Below the pieces are notes generated by a model. The model saw nothing but the letters and a program-made list of their open reading frames with translations, did no database searches and had not been told where the DNA came from. DNA of 64,000 nt from NCBI RefSeq assembly GCF_900103325.1, contig NZ_FMXM01000015.1, positions 111,503 through 175,502 on the forward strand, written 5' to 3'. Every line of letters starts with the position of its first letter. Positions within the stretch are counted from its first letter, which is position 1. The translations under genes were made by a program, and so were the position numbers. Positions 16,455-25,022 of the stretch are shown here, piece by piece. Source of the stretch: Mesorhizobium qingshengii. GTDB taxonomy: Bacteria > Pseudomonadota > Alphaproteobacteria > Rhizobiales > Rhizobiaceae.

Positions 16455-17336
16455 GTGATGGCGGCTATGATCAACGTTCTCGACCTCGGCCTTGTTCGTA
16501 CATTCGTTGCGGTGGCTGAACATGCCGGAATGACGGCCGCCGGCAACGCTTTGCATTTGACGCAAAGTGCCGTCAGCCAACAAATCAAACGCCTGGAGGA
16601 ATCCCTTGGAACATCGCTGTTCATCCGGGACCGCAGGGGCTTGCGCCTGACCCGCACCGGTGAGCGTCTCCGGAGCAGAGCTATCCGCCTGCTAAGCCTG
16701 AACGACGAGATTATCTCGGAAATGACCGCCACTGGTCCCTCTGGCCGCGTCAGGGTCGGCGTGCCGCTCGACCTCGTCGGAAATACGCTTTCGGCAATTC
16801 TGAAAGCCTATGTGGAAGCGTATCCCCTGGTCGAGGTATCCCTGCTGTCCGGCTCATCGACGGAACTGAAGAAGCTCGTTCTTGGTGGGGAGATCGACTT
16901 GGCTATCGTTGAGGAGAGGGCCTCATCGTCAGGTGGCAATTGCCTGGGCGTCGAAAGACTGGTTTGGGCCGGCGCGAAGCAAGGACGAGCCTATCGCAAG
17001 AAGCCCCTTCCCGTTTCGATGGTTTCGGAGACCTGTGCGTTTCGGCCGGCGGTCATAGAGGCGCTGGACAAGGCGGGGCGAGACTGGCGCACCGTATTCG
17101 AGAACGTTAGTATGGAAGCAACCGCAGCGACGACCCGCGCCGACCTTGCGGTTTCGGTATGGCTTGAAACATATGCTCCCGCTGACCTTGAGATTCTGGG
17201 GCCGGAATGCGAGGTCCCTCGCCTGCCGTCTTTTGCGATCAATCTTTACGGCCCGGCTCAGAACGCCAGCGCGGCGGTGCGCTCGTTCGAATCCCACCTT
17301 CGCAATGGCTTCATGAGGGAGCGCCGCGCGGCTTAA
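16455..17336 (+). CDS. LysR family transcriptional regulator
   Basis: The 293-residue product has a standard LysR winged helix (LVRTFVAVAEHAGMTAAGNAL, then LTQSAVSQQIKRLEESLG, residues about 11-51) and a periplasmic-binding-like effector domain (RVRVGVPLDLVG; GGEIDLAIVEE). It is divergent from the quinone oxidoreductase-RidA-PhzF operon and is its likely regulator. Two ATGs are available within the first five codons. It is convergent with the autotransporter gene, 75 bases away. Confidence 0.87.
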   Translation: MMAAMINVLDLGLVRTFVAVAEHAGMTAAGNALHLTQSAVSQQIKRLEESLGTSLFIRDRRGLRLTRTGERLRSRAIRLLSLNDEIISEMTATGPSGRVRVGVPLDLVGNTLSAILKAYVEAYPLVEVSLLSGSSTELKKLVLGGEIDLAIVEERASSSGGNCLGVERLVWAGAKQGRAYRKKPLPVSMVSETCAFRPAVIEALDKAGRDWRTVFENVSMEATAATTRADLAVSVWLETYAPADLEILGPECEVPRLPSFAINLYGPAQNASAAVRSFESHLRNGFMRERRAA

Positions 17337-17410
17337 GTTACCTGTCGCAAAAGGTGGCAATCCTAGAACGATGATTTCCGGCGGCGGCCACGACGTATTC
17401 TTCGGTCCGT

Positions 17411-20400
17411 CTAGAACTCCACGCCCACCCTCGCATTGAAGGTGTGATCCTGACTGCCTGAAGCCAATTGTCCACTGTAGGTCACACCGAAAATGGCGTC
17501 GTCTGTAAGGTTCAGGTCGATGGCGGCTTCGACGACCGCGACATCCCTGGCGATCGGCACGCCGACAATGTCGAACGCTTCGGAGCCGCCAAAGGTAAAT
17601 GTGGAGAGTGGGATTGTATCGCCATAGGCATGGCGCCAGCCGATTGTCCCGTTTGTCGTGACCCGTATGCCCGAGAGGTCGAAGCTGGTCGAGGCTCGCA
17701 GCCCAAACGTTGTAGAGGTTGCTTCTGTGGTCTGACTCTCGGCATGAAGCGCGCTTGCGCCCCCGCTTTCCGAATAGGCATCGGTGTGAAGGCTCACATA
17801 CGACAGGTTGGCGAAGGGCTCGAAGGCTGCCGGGACGGCATCGATACGGTAGCCGGCCTCGCCGAAGACGTGGAAAGTGCCAGCGCCATATTTGGCCTGC
17901 AGACTGTCGGCGAAGCCGGGAAAGGTGACCGTGCGGCCGGTCTCGATGTTGTGCCATACGTAAGCCGCGCCGGTGCGCAGGCCAAACTGGTTCCATTGCG
18001 CGCCGCCATAGAGCCCGAAATTGTAGTTTGCGGAATCGCCGGACGAGGCCCGATCCTCTACGTCGATATTAGTGTGGCTATATCCGGCTATCGCACCGAG
18101 GCGCCAGGTTTCGAAAGCAGGGCCGTCGACACCGAACACGACCCCACCGGTGGAGCGCTTCAGCGACGCATTGCCATCCTCCTCCGCATGGCCCCAAGAT
18201 CCGAAGGCGGTGCTCCAGGCGGCAAATTGATCGGTCGTGGCGGGAGCGAGTTCCGGTCCTCCCTCACCGAACGCCATCACGGGCAGCGAAGCAGTGGCGC
18301 CAGTTCCAGAGAAGGCCGCGCGCAGCCTCTCGTTGATTGCATTGAGAACGAGGCGGGTGTCATTGATCAGCGCTGTTTTGGCCGAGGCATGGATCTCGCC
18401 AGTCAATTGGTCGAAGGCGGTACGGGTGGCCTCGGAGTCACCTTGCAGGGCGATGGCGTTCCACAGTGGATTGCCGGAATTGAGACTGTCGATGGCGCCA
18501 GCGACCGCCCGTTGGTTCGGTGTGATGCCGACCTCGGCGAACTCGATGTCGTTGCGGATCAGTTCCAGCGTCACGTCGTTGCCGTCCCCTCCGGCGTAGT
18601 CGAGCTTCTCGTCCAGGAACAAAAGGTTCTTGTTGACGGCACCGAACACGCCGGTCACCGCATCCGTATCGTCATTGTCGATGATGTTGAAAGGTCCGTT
18701 GGAGATATTCCAGCTGGAAGCCGAGTTCGGCGACATAAGCAGGTCGAGCGTGGCGCCGGAAATATCCACCGTGCCGGAAACCTTGACCTGGTCGGCTGCG
18801 GCGGGTGTCGCCTCGATCTGCAACGTGCCATGGTTGACGTAGTTTCCGGCAATAGCCTGCGTGCCGATCGAATTGCCAGGCGCATGCACGCCGCCGGCAT
18901 CGATCGTCATGGCTCCGACGGTACCGGTGCCCCCCAGCCCGGCGCCCGTTCTCACGGCGACAGTGCCGTTCAGGCTGCCGTTGACGGCAAGCGACCCAGC
19001 GACCAGTTCCATACCGTCGACAAGAGTGACGTCGCTGCCAAGCGCCCATTTTCCGCCTGCGGCATCAACTTTGGCCGACGCAAAATTCAGAAAATTTCCC
19101 TGGAAGCTGCCGCTGCCCGAACCTGTCAGCAGTAGTGTATTGGTTCCGGCCTCGGCATCGATGTTTCCTTGAACGGATGCACCGGTCTCCAGCTTCAGGC
19201 TCGAATTCCCCGAACCGAGCTTCACGTCGCCATTGATGATACTTCCCTGAAGTAGGGACAGGTCGAACGATCCCGTACCTCCCTGTATCGCCGCCTGCGC
19301 TCCTGTGATGGTCGCATTTGCCACACTCATTTGTGTCTTGCCGCTGCCGCCGAACCTGACACCAATGCCGTTTGCGCTTGAAAGTCCGCCAGTCACGACG
19401 CCGCCAGTTATGGTGACCTCGGTGTCTCCCGAGGTTACAACGGAGAGACCATGGGTTCCTCCGTTCAGCGCGCCGGCCGTTTGCGTGAAGGACGCGGCGC
19501 CAGTCGTCTGCAATGCGACGGCATGCACCTTGGTGGCTGTTATCGTGCCGGAATTGGTAACATCCGCCGTTCCTTGCGAAACGAAAAGGCCGACATCCCG
19601 ACCTTCGATGGTTCCGGAATTATCGGCTGCCACATTGCCGTTCTGTAGCAACACCCCATAGATCGGACTGGAAAAAGAAGCGTCACCTTTAGCAGTGTAG
19701 GTGCCGGTGTTCGTGAAGGTGAAGTCGCCGCGGCTCCAAAGACCTTGTCCGATGTTGGTGAATTCGATCGTTCCGGAATTGTTGAGCGATCCACCCCCAT
19801 TCATGATGACGCCGAAGCCGCCACCGTTGCTCGAAACATTTCCCTTGTTGACGAACGTTCCGGGGGTCGGAGACGTCGCGAAGACAACGCCTCCAAGCAG
19901 GGTGCCCCGGTTTTCGACATTGCCACCGGCAAGGACATGAACGGCTATCTGGCTGCCAGAAATCAACCCGTCATTCTGGACGTCTGCCACCCCGCCCTCA
20001 ATCACCAAGCCCTTGCGCGAACCCTCCACCTTTCCGGTCGAACTCACATTGACTGTTCCGCCCGCTCGTAGCCAGATGCCATACACGTCATTGTCCACAT
20101 CGAGGACTTTGACCAAGCCGTCGACATTGACCGTCCAGACCCCCAATCCCGGAGAGAGGTAGGGTTGAATGGCGTGATTGCCTCCGGACTGCGTTGTCAC
20201 GGAACCTGTCTGCGTCACGTTGACGGTTCCTGTCGACTCTACGACGGACGACACCGGGACGGTAGTTGCAGTCGAAATGGTAATCGTCTCGGCCTGGGAT
20301 TGACTGGCCCATACGCTCGCGGCGATTGCAATCACGGACGCAGAAGAGCGGAAAAAATAACCCGCGCAGACTGCGTGTTTGTCCAAATTTGTTTTCCAAC

Positions 20401-20416
20401 GCGCAAACAACTTCAT
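17411..20416 (-). CDS. Autotransporter (type Va) with Gly/Asn/Thr-rich passenger
   Basis: The 1001-residue product starts with a long signal region (basic N terminus, hydrophobic SSASVIAIAASVWASQSQA, probable cleavage after about residue 42). Residues about 45-730 form a low-complexity passenger with repeated SGTI, GTxxG and DxSGT motifs typical of a right-handed beta-helix. The last 270 or so residues are an autotransporter beta-barrel (QFAAWSTAFGSWGHAEEDGN, alternating aromatic strands) that ends in VGVEF with a terminal Phe, the outer-membrane assembly signal. The ATG is preceded by GGGGGAA. Probably a surface adhesin or similar; it has no functional neighbours. Confidence 0.88.
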   Translation of the reverse strand: MKLFARWKTNLDKHAVCAGYFFRSSASVIAIAASVWASQSQAETITISTATTVPVSSVVESTGTVNVTQTGSVTTQSGGNHAIQPYLSPGLGVWTVNVDGLVKVLDVDNDVYGIWLRAGGTVNVSSTGKVEGSRKGLVIEGGVADVQNDGLISGSQIAVHVLAGGNVENRGTLLGGVVFATSPTPGTFVNKGNVSSNGGGFGVIMNGGGSLNNSGTIEFTNIGQGLWSRGDFTFTNTGTYTAKGDASFSSPIYGVLLQNGNVAADNSGTIEGRDVGLFVSQGTADVTNSGTITATKVHAVALQTTGAASFTQTAGALNGGTHGLSVVTSGDTEVTITGGVVTGGLSSANGIGVRFGGSGKTQMSVANATITGAQAAIQGGTGSFDLSLLQGSIINGDVKLGSGNSSLKLETGASVQGNIDAEAGTNTLLLTGSGSGSFQGNFLNFASAKVDAAGGKWALGSDVTLVDGMELVAGSLAVNGSLNGTVAVRTGAGLGGTGTVGAMTIDAGGVHAPGNSIGTQAIAGNYVNHGTLQIEATPAAADQVKVSGTVDISGATLDLLMSPNSASSWNISNGPFNIIDNDDTDAVTGVFGAVNKNLLFLDEKLDYAGGDGNDVTLELIRNDIEFAEVGITPNQRAVAGAIDSLNSGNPLWNAIALQGDSEATRTAFDQLTGEIHASAKTALINDTRLVLNAINERLRAAFSGTGATASLPVMAFGEGGPELAPATTDQFAAWSTAFGSWGHAEEDGNASLKRSTGGVVFGVDGPAFETWRLGAIAGYSHTNIDVEDRASSGDSANYNFGLYGGAQWNQFGLRTGAAYVWHNIETGRTVTFPGFADSLQAKYGAGTFHVFGEAGYRIDAVPAAFEPFANLSYVSLHTDAYSESGGASALHAESQTTEATSTTFGLRASTSFDLSGIRVTTNGTIGWRHAYGDTIPLSTFTFGGSEAFDIVGVPIARDVAVVEAAIDLNLTDDAIFGVTYSGQLASGSQDHTFNARVGVEF

Positions 20417-20799
20417 GAAAATTCCCCCGAACCGTCAAAGGGATATCGCGTCCAGCTCCAGTGAGCGTCAACTCGAGGCTCCTCACCTTCAGTTGAAGAA
20501 ATTTCATGCAGAGATCTGGAGCGAACTACGATCCTCGACTTGTCGAGGAAAATCCGGACCGATCCAGTCGACGAAGGCTTTCTTCCGCGTGCCTCTGCCA
20601 CGCCTCACAAACAGGAAAGCCCGAACAGTCCAATTCCACATGTCGCCACTTTTGATAGGCAGTGCAAAAACGATGTCCGCAAGGGTCAAAGCATGGCGGC
20701 AAGCTGCTCACGTGGACGCTCGTGGATTGATGTCGACGTAAGAGTCCTTGTCGGGATTCCCATGGCCTTGGCGGCGTGCGAGTCTGCGGGACGCATACT

Positions 20800-21030
20800 G
20801 GCGTCACGTCCATCTGAGTTCGACCGATCGCAAGCGCTTGCAGGCGATCGTCGATGACCGCAACTGTCCCCAGAAGCATGTCTGGCGCGCCCGGATCGTG
20901 GTGGCCAGGGCCAATGAGCTGGGCACGCGGCGGTCATGCGTGCCGTTGGCGTCAGCAAGACGGGGTCGTTTGCAGGAGGGAGCGAAATACTACCTTAAGC
21001 TTCCCGCGAGAACCGCCCGGCTTGGTCGGA
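20800..21030 (+). pseudogene. IS630 family transposase remnant (N-terminal part)
   Basis: One frame reads HLSSTDRKRLQAIVDDRN then QKHVWRARIVVARANELGT, matching the start of IS630-type transposases; the match continues in another frame as VGVSKTG, the helix-turn-helix part. The rest of the transposase is absent, and the LysE gene begins on the other strand directly after. No start codon, no DDE motif, no inverted repeats seen: a scar, not an active element. Confidence 0.6.
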
Positions 21031-21040
21031 TGGGATGCAG

Positions 21041-21673
21041 TTAGTTTCTGACTCCCAATGCGAGACGACAGGCCAATCCTGCGAAGACTGTCGCGAGAAG
21101 ATACTGCGGCAGCTTCCTGAACCGGACCAAACCGGTGACACGACTGCGGATATGTCCGCTCAGCAAGACAACCGAGCCATTTACGACAAAGCCGATTCCG
21201 TTCAGCACGGTAGCCAGAACCAGCATTTGGACGGTGAGTGCCCCCGCCTCTGGGTGCACAAACTGAGGAAACAACGCCAGGACAAAGAGGGCCATTTTCG
21301 GATTTAGAAGATTTGTTGCCAGACCTTCGCCGAGAATCCGCTTCATTGAGAACCGTTTTAGGGTCGATGTAGGGGAGAAATGCGTGCCCTCAGAACGAAT
21401 AGTTTTCCAAGCTAAGTACATCAAATAGGCGCAGCCAGCCCAGCGAATGATCTCGTATGCCATTGGAACTGCGACAAAAAGCTGTGAAAGTCCCAACGCT
21501 GCTGCGAGGGCATGGCAATATGTGCCGAGTGCTATACCGGCATAGGTCAGAAACCCTGCAGCTCGCCCCTGGCTTATGCTGCGTGACGCAATGAGAAGCA
21601 TATCGGGCCCGGGCGTGGCAGTGAGCACGACACACGCGGTGGCAAAAAGCATGATTGTGGAGAAATCCGGCAT
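21041..21673 (-). CDS. LysE/RhtB family amino-acid exporter
   Basis: The 210-residue product is an inner-membrane exporter of the LysE superfamily with about six hydrophobic segments. Family hallmarks are ATPGPDMLLIASRSISQGRAAG near the N terminus (in two parts), an AWKTIR segment after the third helix and the NLLNPKMALFVLALFPQFV motif in the middle. These proteins export amino acids or homoserine-lactone-like compounds; the substrate is not predictable. It lies between transposon scars. Confidence 0.88.
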   Translation of the reverse strand: MPDFSTIMLFATACVVLTATPGPDMLLIASRSISQGRAAGFLTYAGIALGTYCHALAAALGLSQLFVAVPMAYEIIRWAGCAYLMYLAWKTIRSEGTHFSPTSTLKRFSMKRILGEGLATNLLNPKMALFVLALFPQFVHPEAGALTVQMLVLATVLNGIGFVVNGSVVLLSGHIRSRVTGLVRFRKLPQYLLATVFAGLACRLALGVRN

Positions 21674-21759
21674 ATCGTTTTCCTTCGAGTTGGCCGGAAT
21701 TCCGAACTATCAAAATCCATTAAGATGACAAGCCTGAACCGATGACAAGTTGCGAATAG

Positions 21760-22256
21760 TCAGTTCTCCGACATCAGATGAGAGCCCCGTGTTCGCGTAA
21801 CGATATCAGCCACGGTGTTTTTGCTGATGGCCATATCGCGGGCGATCCAGCGATAGCTACGCCCCTCGGCGACAACGGCGAGCACCTTCGGGGCGAGGCG
21901 ATCTCCTTTCGGACGTTGGCCTGTCTGGCGGCCGAGTTTCTTTCCCCGCGCTTTTGCGGCGGCGAGACCGGATTTGACGCGCTCACTGATGGGGTCACGT
22001 TCGAATTCCGCAATGCCCGACAGGAAGGTCGCAAGCATCCTCCCGTGTGGAGATGACAGATCGAAGGTTATCCCGTTCATGGCGATGACGGAACATTCCA
22101 GCTTTCCAATTTGCGGAGCGTATTGAGTAGATCGATCGTTGAGCGTCCCCAACGCGAAAGCTCAGTAACCAGGATCACGTCAATCTGTCGAGACTGAGCA
22201 AGCGCCATGATTTTGCGTCGCTCGGCTCGGTCGAGCTTCGCGCCGGAACCTGTGAC
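21760..22256 (-). pseudogene. Serine recombinase/resolvase (TnpR-like), frameshifted and 5'-truncated
   Basis: The downstream frame (from about 22,095 to the stop at 21760) carries SVIAMNGITFDLSSPHGRM, GIAEFERDPISERVKSGL and a C-terminal helix-turn-helix EGRSYRWIARDMAISKNTV. The upstream frame supplies GSGAKLDRAERRKIMALAQ, IDVILVTELSRWGRS and LLNTLRKLESW. One frameshift near 22,098 separates them, and the catalytic-Ser N terminus is gone. It is adjacent to a Tn3-type transposase scrap, as expected for a Tn3-family transposon remnant. Confidence 0.7.
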
Positions 22257-22375
22257 TCTGCACGACGGCTCCAGCGGCCATACCGGCAGGGAGCCTCAGA
22301 ACATCGGGCCAATTTTCACGGATCAGCCGGATGTTGATCCGTCCGCCTGTCAGCGGCTGAAGAGCAGGCGGTACG
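22257..22375 (-). pseudogene. Tn3 family transposase (TnpA) scrap
   Basis: The minus strand reads LTGGRINIRLIRENWPDVLR then LPAGMAAGAVVQS. This strongly resembles the conserved Tn3 transposase segment G-G-R-I-N-x-x-L-I-x-x-N/H-W-x-D-V/I-L-R-L-A-A-S-I. Only about 40 codons remain, joined directly to the resolvase remnant. It places a vanished Tn3-family transposon here. Confidence 0.6.
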
Positions 22376-22479
22376 TGATCGGGAGCGGGGGCAGCGGCTT
22401 CCTAGGCAGCCCTTTGCTGCGAAGATCGCGAACGGAGCGGGACCCGTCCGTAGCCAGACGACCGCGGTCTTGGTACCCC

Positions 22480-22770
22480 TCAGCCTGCGTCTACGACAAA
22501 CATGCGTGCTTCCTGCGCCGCGTCGCGCTCAACCTTGATCGGCGCGTACTCCGGTGACTGATAAAACGCCAGCGCGTCGTTCAGGGTCGCGAATTCGAAG
22601 ATGCCGGCCATGGGCAATGGCGCCACGTCCCCTTCCAACATCTGGGCCACCGGCCCGAAGTGGAGGATGCGGCCTCCTGCTGTCTGTAGCGCCGCCTGAA
22701 AGCGCGGCGCCAGTGCGGCTTGCCTGGCCGGATCTTTTATACGCAGATTGACGTGGACATAGGCCGTCAT
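22480..22770 (-). CDS. DUF1330 / ferredoxin-like-fold small protein
   Basis: The 96-residue product begins MTAYVHVNLRIKDPARQ and contains a GGRILHFGPVAQMLEGD turn and a FATLNDALAFYQSPEYAPIK motif, the arrangement of DUF1330 proteins (dimeric alpha+beta barrels related to ABM domains). A longer frame exists, but it would cross the divergent MarR operator, so the ATG at 22770 is chosen. It is probably repressed by the divergent MarR protein. Function unknown. Confidence 0.82.
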   Translation of the reverse strand: MTAYVHVNLRIKDPARQAALAPRFQAALQTAGGRILHFGPVAQMLEGDVAPLPMAGIFEFATLNDALAFYQSPEYAPIKVERDAAQEARMFVVDAG

Positions 22771-22786
22771 GGCGCGGCTCCCTAAC

Positions 22787-22806
22787 AATACTGCATATAC
22801 AGTATT
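22787..22806. promoter_or_regulatory. Inverted repeat between DUF1330 and MarR genes, probable MarR operator
   Basis: Perfect 7-bp arms AATACTG and CAGTATT with a 6-base AT-rich centre lie in the short gap between two divergent genes. Position and size fit a MarR-family operator that controls both. Confidence 0.65.
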
Positions 22807-22836
22807 ATGTGAGTGGGAGCTTGTCGAGACCTGCAA

Positions 22837-23322
22837 ATGACAGAGGCTTCTGATCTCTATCGCCGCGTCGAAACCGAGTGCCCGGCCTTCCAGGCCCGGG
22901 TCACAGCGCGGGCGCTCACGCGCTACTACAATGCCTGCTTTCGGCCCTTGGGGATCACCGCAGAGCAGTTCAGCCTTCTTGTGGGGATTGGCGGCAGCCA
23001 CGAACCAACGCTCGCTGAGTTGGCGGCGCGCGCTGGGGTCGACGCCACCACTCTCAGCCGCAACGTGAAGAGCCTCGAGCGGAGGGATCTCGTGCGCAGC
23101 CATGGGGGGCGGGGCCGAACCGGCAAACGCCTGGTACTTACCGACGGAGGGCGCCGGCTGATGAACGACTCAATGGCCGCGTGGGAGCGCGCCCAGGTCC
23201 GGTTGGCTGAGGCTCTTGGCGAGGAGACATCGCGTGCAGCCCAGAGCGTCATGTCCCAGCTTGCAGTCGCTGCGCAGGCTGCGGCCTCGGCTATCTCACC
23301 AACCGATTCCTCAGGTACCTAG
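22837..23322 (+). CDS. MarR family transcriptional regulator
   Basis: The 161-residue product carries the MarR winged helix: LGITAEQFSLLVGIG, then LAELAARAGVDATTLSRNVKS with the recognition helix, and the wing region RGRTGKRLVLTDGGRRL. A GTG at 22813 would add eight residues; the ATG at 22837 is preferred. It is divergent from the DUF1330 gene across a palindrome, so autorepression and control of the DUF1330 gene are likely. Confidence 0.87.
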   Translation: MTEASDLYRRVETECPAFQARVTARALTRYYNACFRPLGITAEQFSLLVGIGGSHEPTLAELAARAGVDATTLSRNVKSLERRDLVRSHGGRGRTGKRLVLTDGGRRLMNDSMAAWERAQVRLAEALGEETSRAAQSVMSQLAVAAQAAASAISPTDSSGT

Positions 23323-23800
23323 CTCGGGACACCCGCTACCCGAAAGCATCGCATTAGCCGCTGCTGGTGTGGGTAGCAGTGCCCACTGTTCGATCTCCCG
23401 GGTTACCACTTCACCCCGTAGCGGGCGTTGGCGAGGCGTCCGTCAAACCACCAGATGGCGGACTGGCCTCTCGCTATCTGTCGTCGTGCGGCGGAGTATC
23501 GCACATCGGTACCAACCGTCTGATTCAATCCACTTGCTCCATCTATCGTCACGAGTATCGCCAGCGGCCGGTCGATCAAGGCATAGTCCAAGCGTTGCCC
23601 GAGTGCAGTCAGGCGGTCAACAGCCTACAGTTTACTGCTACAAATTTTGCTCGACCGAAGGAGCGCCGTATCCTTATGTATTGGAAAACATTGTATAATT
23701 TCGGTAGGAAAAATGTGCATTGAGGGTCCTGGCGCCCCAGCCATCATCTATTTTGTTTTGATAATAAAATCAGACACTTACAGTGATTCTAGGTGCACAA
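23323..23800. other. Region without an assigned gene; one open minus-strand frame
   Basis: About 480 bases. On the minus strand (about 23,620 to 23,403) an open frame of some 72 codons reads LGQRLDYALIDRPLAILVTI then ARGQSAIWWFDGRLANARYG to a stop, with a stop just upstream and no ATG. I do not recognise it; it may be the tail of a lost gene. The 23,640-23,800 part is AT-rich compared with the rest of the window. Confidence 0.3.
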
Positions 23801-24967
23801 CTAACGGTTATCAAGCTCGGCCAGCAGCCGCGCCAGCTTGGCAGGCATGCCAGGAATATGGCCGGCGATCGCAAGTGCGGTGTTGCGCAGCAAACGTGCT
23901 GGCGCGGATTTAAGGGTTGCTGCTCGTGTCATTCGATCAGTCATCGTGACCACATCTAACGCGATCTCATGGCGGCGCGCCGCCCATGCATCCAGCGAGG
24001 TGGTGGCGCTCGACCCGACAGCTTCGAGCAGAGGTTGAACGAGGGATACGGCATCCTGGATGCCCGTGTTCATACCTTGCCCGCCTGCCGGGCTGTGCAC
24101 ATGCGCGGCGTCTCCGCATAGCAAGATGTGTCCCACGCGTGGCGTGGCGGTGACACGATGTTGAAGGTGGAAACGCGAGCTCCAGACAATTTCCTGGATT
24201 GTCGATCCCGCGCTCTGTGGCCCGCGGGTGTCAAGAATGCGCTGCAGGAACGCGATATCGGGATGCTCGGGGGCCGTGTCAATGGTAGCGACGATCCGAT
24301 AGCCCTCATCCGGCAACGGCGCGACCACCACCAATCCTGCAGGCGAAAAAAACAGGCTGACCTCATCGCGGGAGAGCGGCCAGTTCATCCGGACATCGGC
24401 AAGGACGAAGCTTTCCTCGTATGCACCGCCTTCGAAGGCGACACCGGCGGCGGCGCGCACCACGCTATGGGCGCCGTCACAGCCGATCAGCCAGTTGGTT
24501 TGGATCTGCTGTTCAGCTTTGCCATCTCGCTTGATTGCCAGATCAACGCCGTTGCCCCGCACATTGACCGCAACCACGTCCACCGGACGTTCGACCTCAC
24601 CGCCAAACGCGCGCAGCCGTTCCAGAAGGATGCCCTCGGTTCGGTTTTGCGGGCACATGATTGTGAATGGATACGGGGTATCAAGGCCGGAAAAGTCGAC
24701 CTCCATCAACACCTTGTCACGATCATGAATGCGGAAGATCGGAACCTTGACCCCTTCCGCGAGCAGTGCAGCGGTTGCTCCGAGGGGCGCAAGGACCTCC
24801 AGCGTCCGCGCATGCACAACCGCGGCGCGCGACGTGTTCGCGCCTTCCGCCTGCCGGTCGAGCACCAACGGTGTCGCCCCCTGCCGTCGAAGTTCGGCGG
24901 CAAGGGCCAGTCCGCTTGGGCCGGCCCCGACGATGACGATTTCAGGATGAGAAGGTAGCGCGTTCAT
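23801..24967 (-). CDS. FAD-dependent monooxygenase (PheA/TfdB family)
   Basis: The 388-residue product is a group A flavoprotein hydroxylase: the N-terminal FAD site IVIVGAGPSGLALAAELRRQ, the middle LIGCDGAHSVVRAAAGV (DG motif) and the GDAAHVHSPAGGQGMNTGIQ motif that binds the FAD ribityl and pyrophosphate. It lacks the long C-terminal thioredoxin-like extension of phenol hydroxylase. The ATG at 24967 is chosen because the earlier in-frame codon lies across the palindrome at 24982-25003. A divergent TetR gene is its likely regulator. It probably hydroxylates or epoxidises an aromatic or polyketide-like compound, perhaps as detoxification. Confidence 0.87.
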   Translation of the reverse strand: MNALPSHPEIVIVGAGPSGLALAAELRRQGATPLVLDRQAEGANTSRAAVVHARTLEVLAPLGATAALLAEGVKVPIFRIHDRDKVLMEVDFSGLDTPYPFTIMCPQNRTEGILLERLRAFGGEVERPVDVVAVNVRGNGVDLAIKRDGKAEQQIQTNWLIGCDGAHSVVRAAAGVAFEGGAYEESFVLADVRMNWPLSRDEVSLFFSPAGLVVVAPLPDEGYRIVATIDTAPEHPDIAFLQRILDTRGPQSAGSTIQEIVWSSRFHLQHRVTATPRVGHILLCGDAAHVHSPAGGQGMNTGIQDAVSLVQPLLEAVGSSATTSLDAWAARRHEIALDVVTMTDRMTRAATLKSAPARLLRNTALAIAGHIPGMPAKLARLLAELDNR

Positions 24968-24981
24968 GGCATACTCCAAAA

Positions 24982-25003
24982 AATGCGAACAGGTGTTCGC
25001 ATT
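24982..25003. promoter_or_regulatory. 22-bp palindrome between monooxygenase and TetR genes, TetR operator
   Basis: Perfect 10-bp arms AATGCGAACA and TGTTCGCATT with two central bases. It lies 14 bases before the monooxygenase start and 19 bases before the TetR start, an ideal place for repression of both. Confidence 0.8.
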
Positions 25004-25022
25004 CAACGTTGCGTGAGGCGAT

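Noticed and set aside
17468..19135. 555-codon open frame on the plus strand opposite the autotransporter
   Set aside because: Long only because the real gene is codon-biased; no recognisable protein content, and the autotransporter on the other strand is clear.
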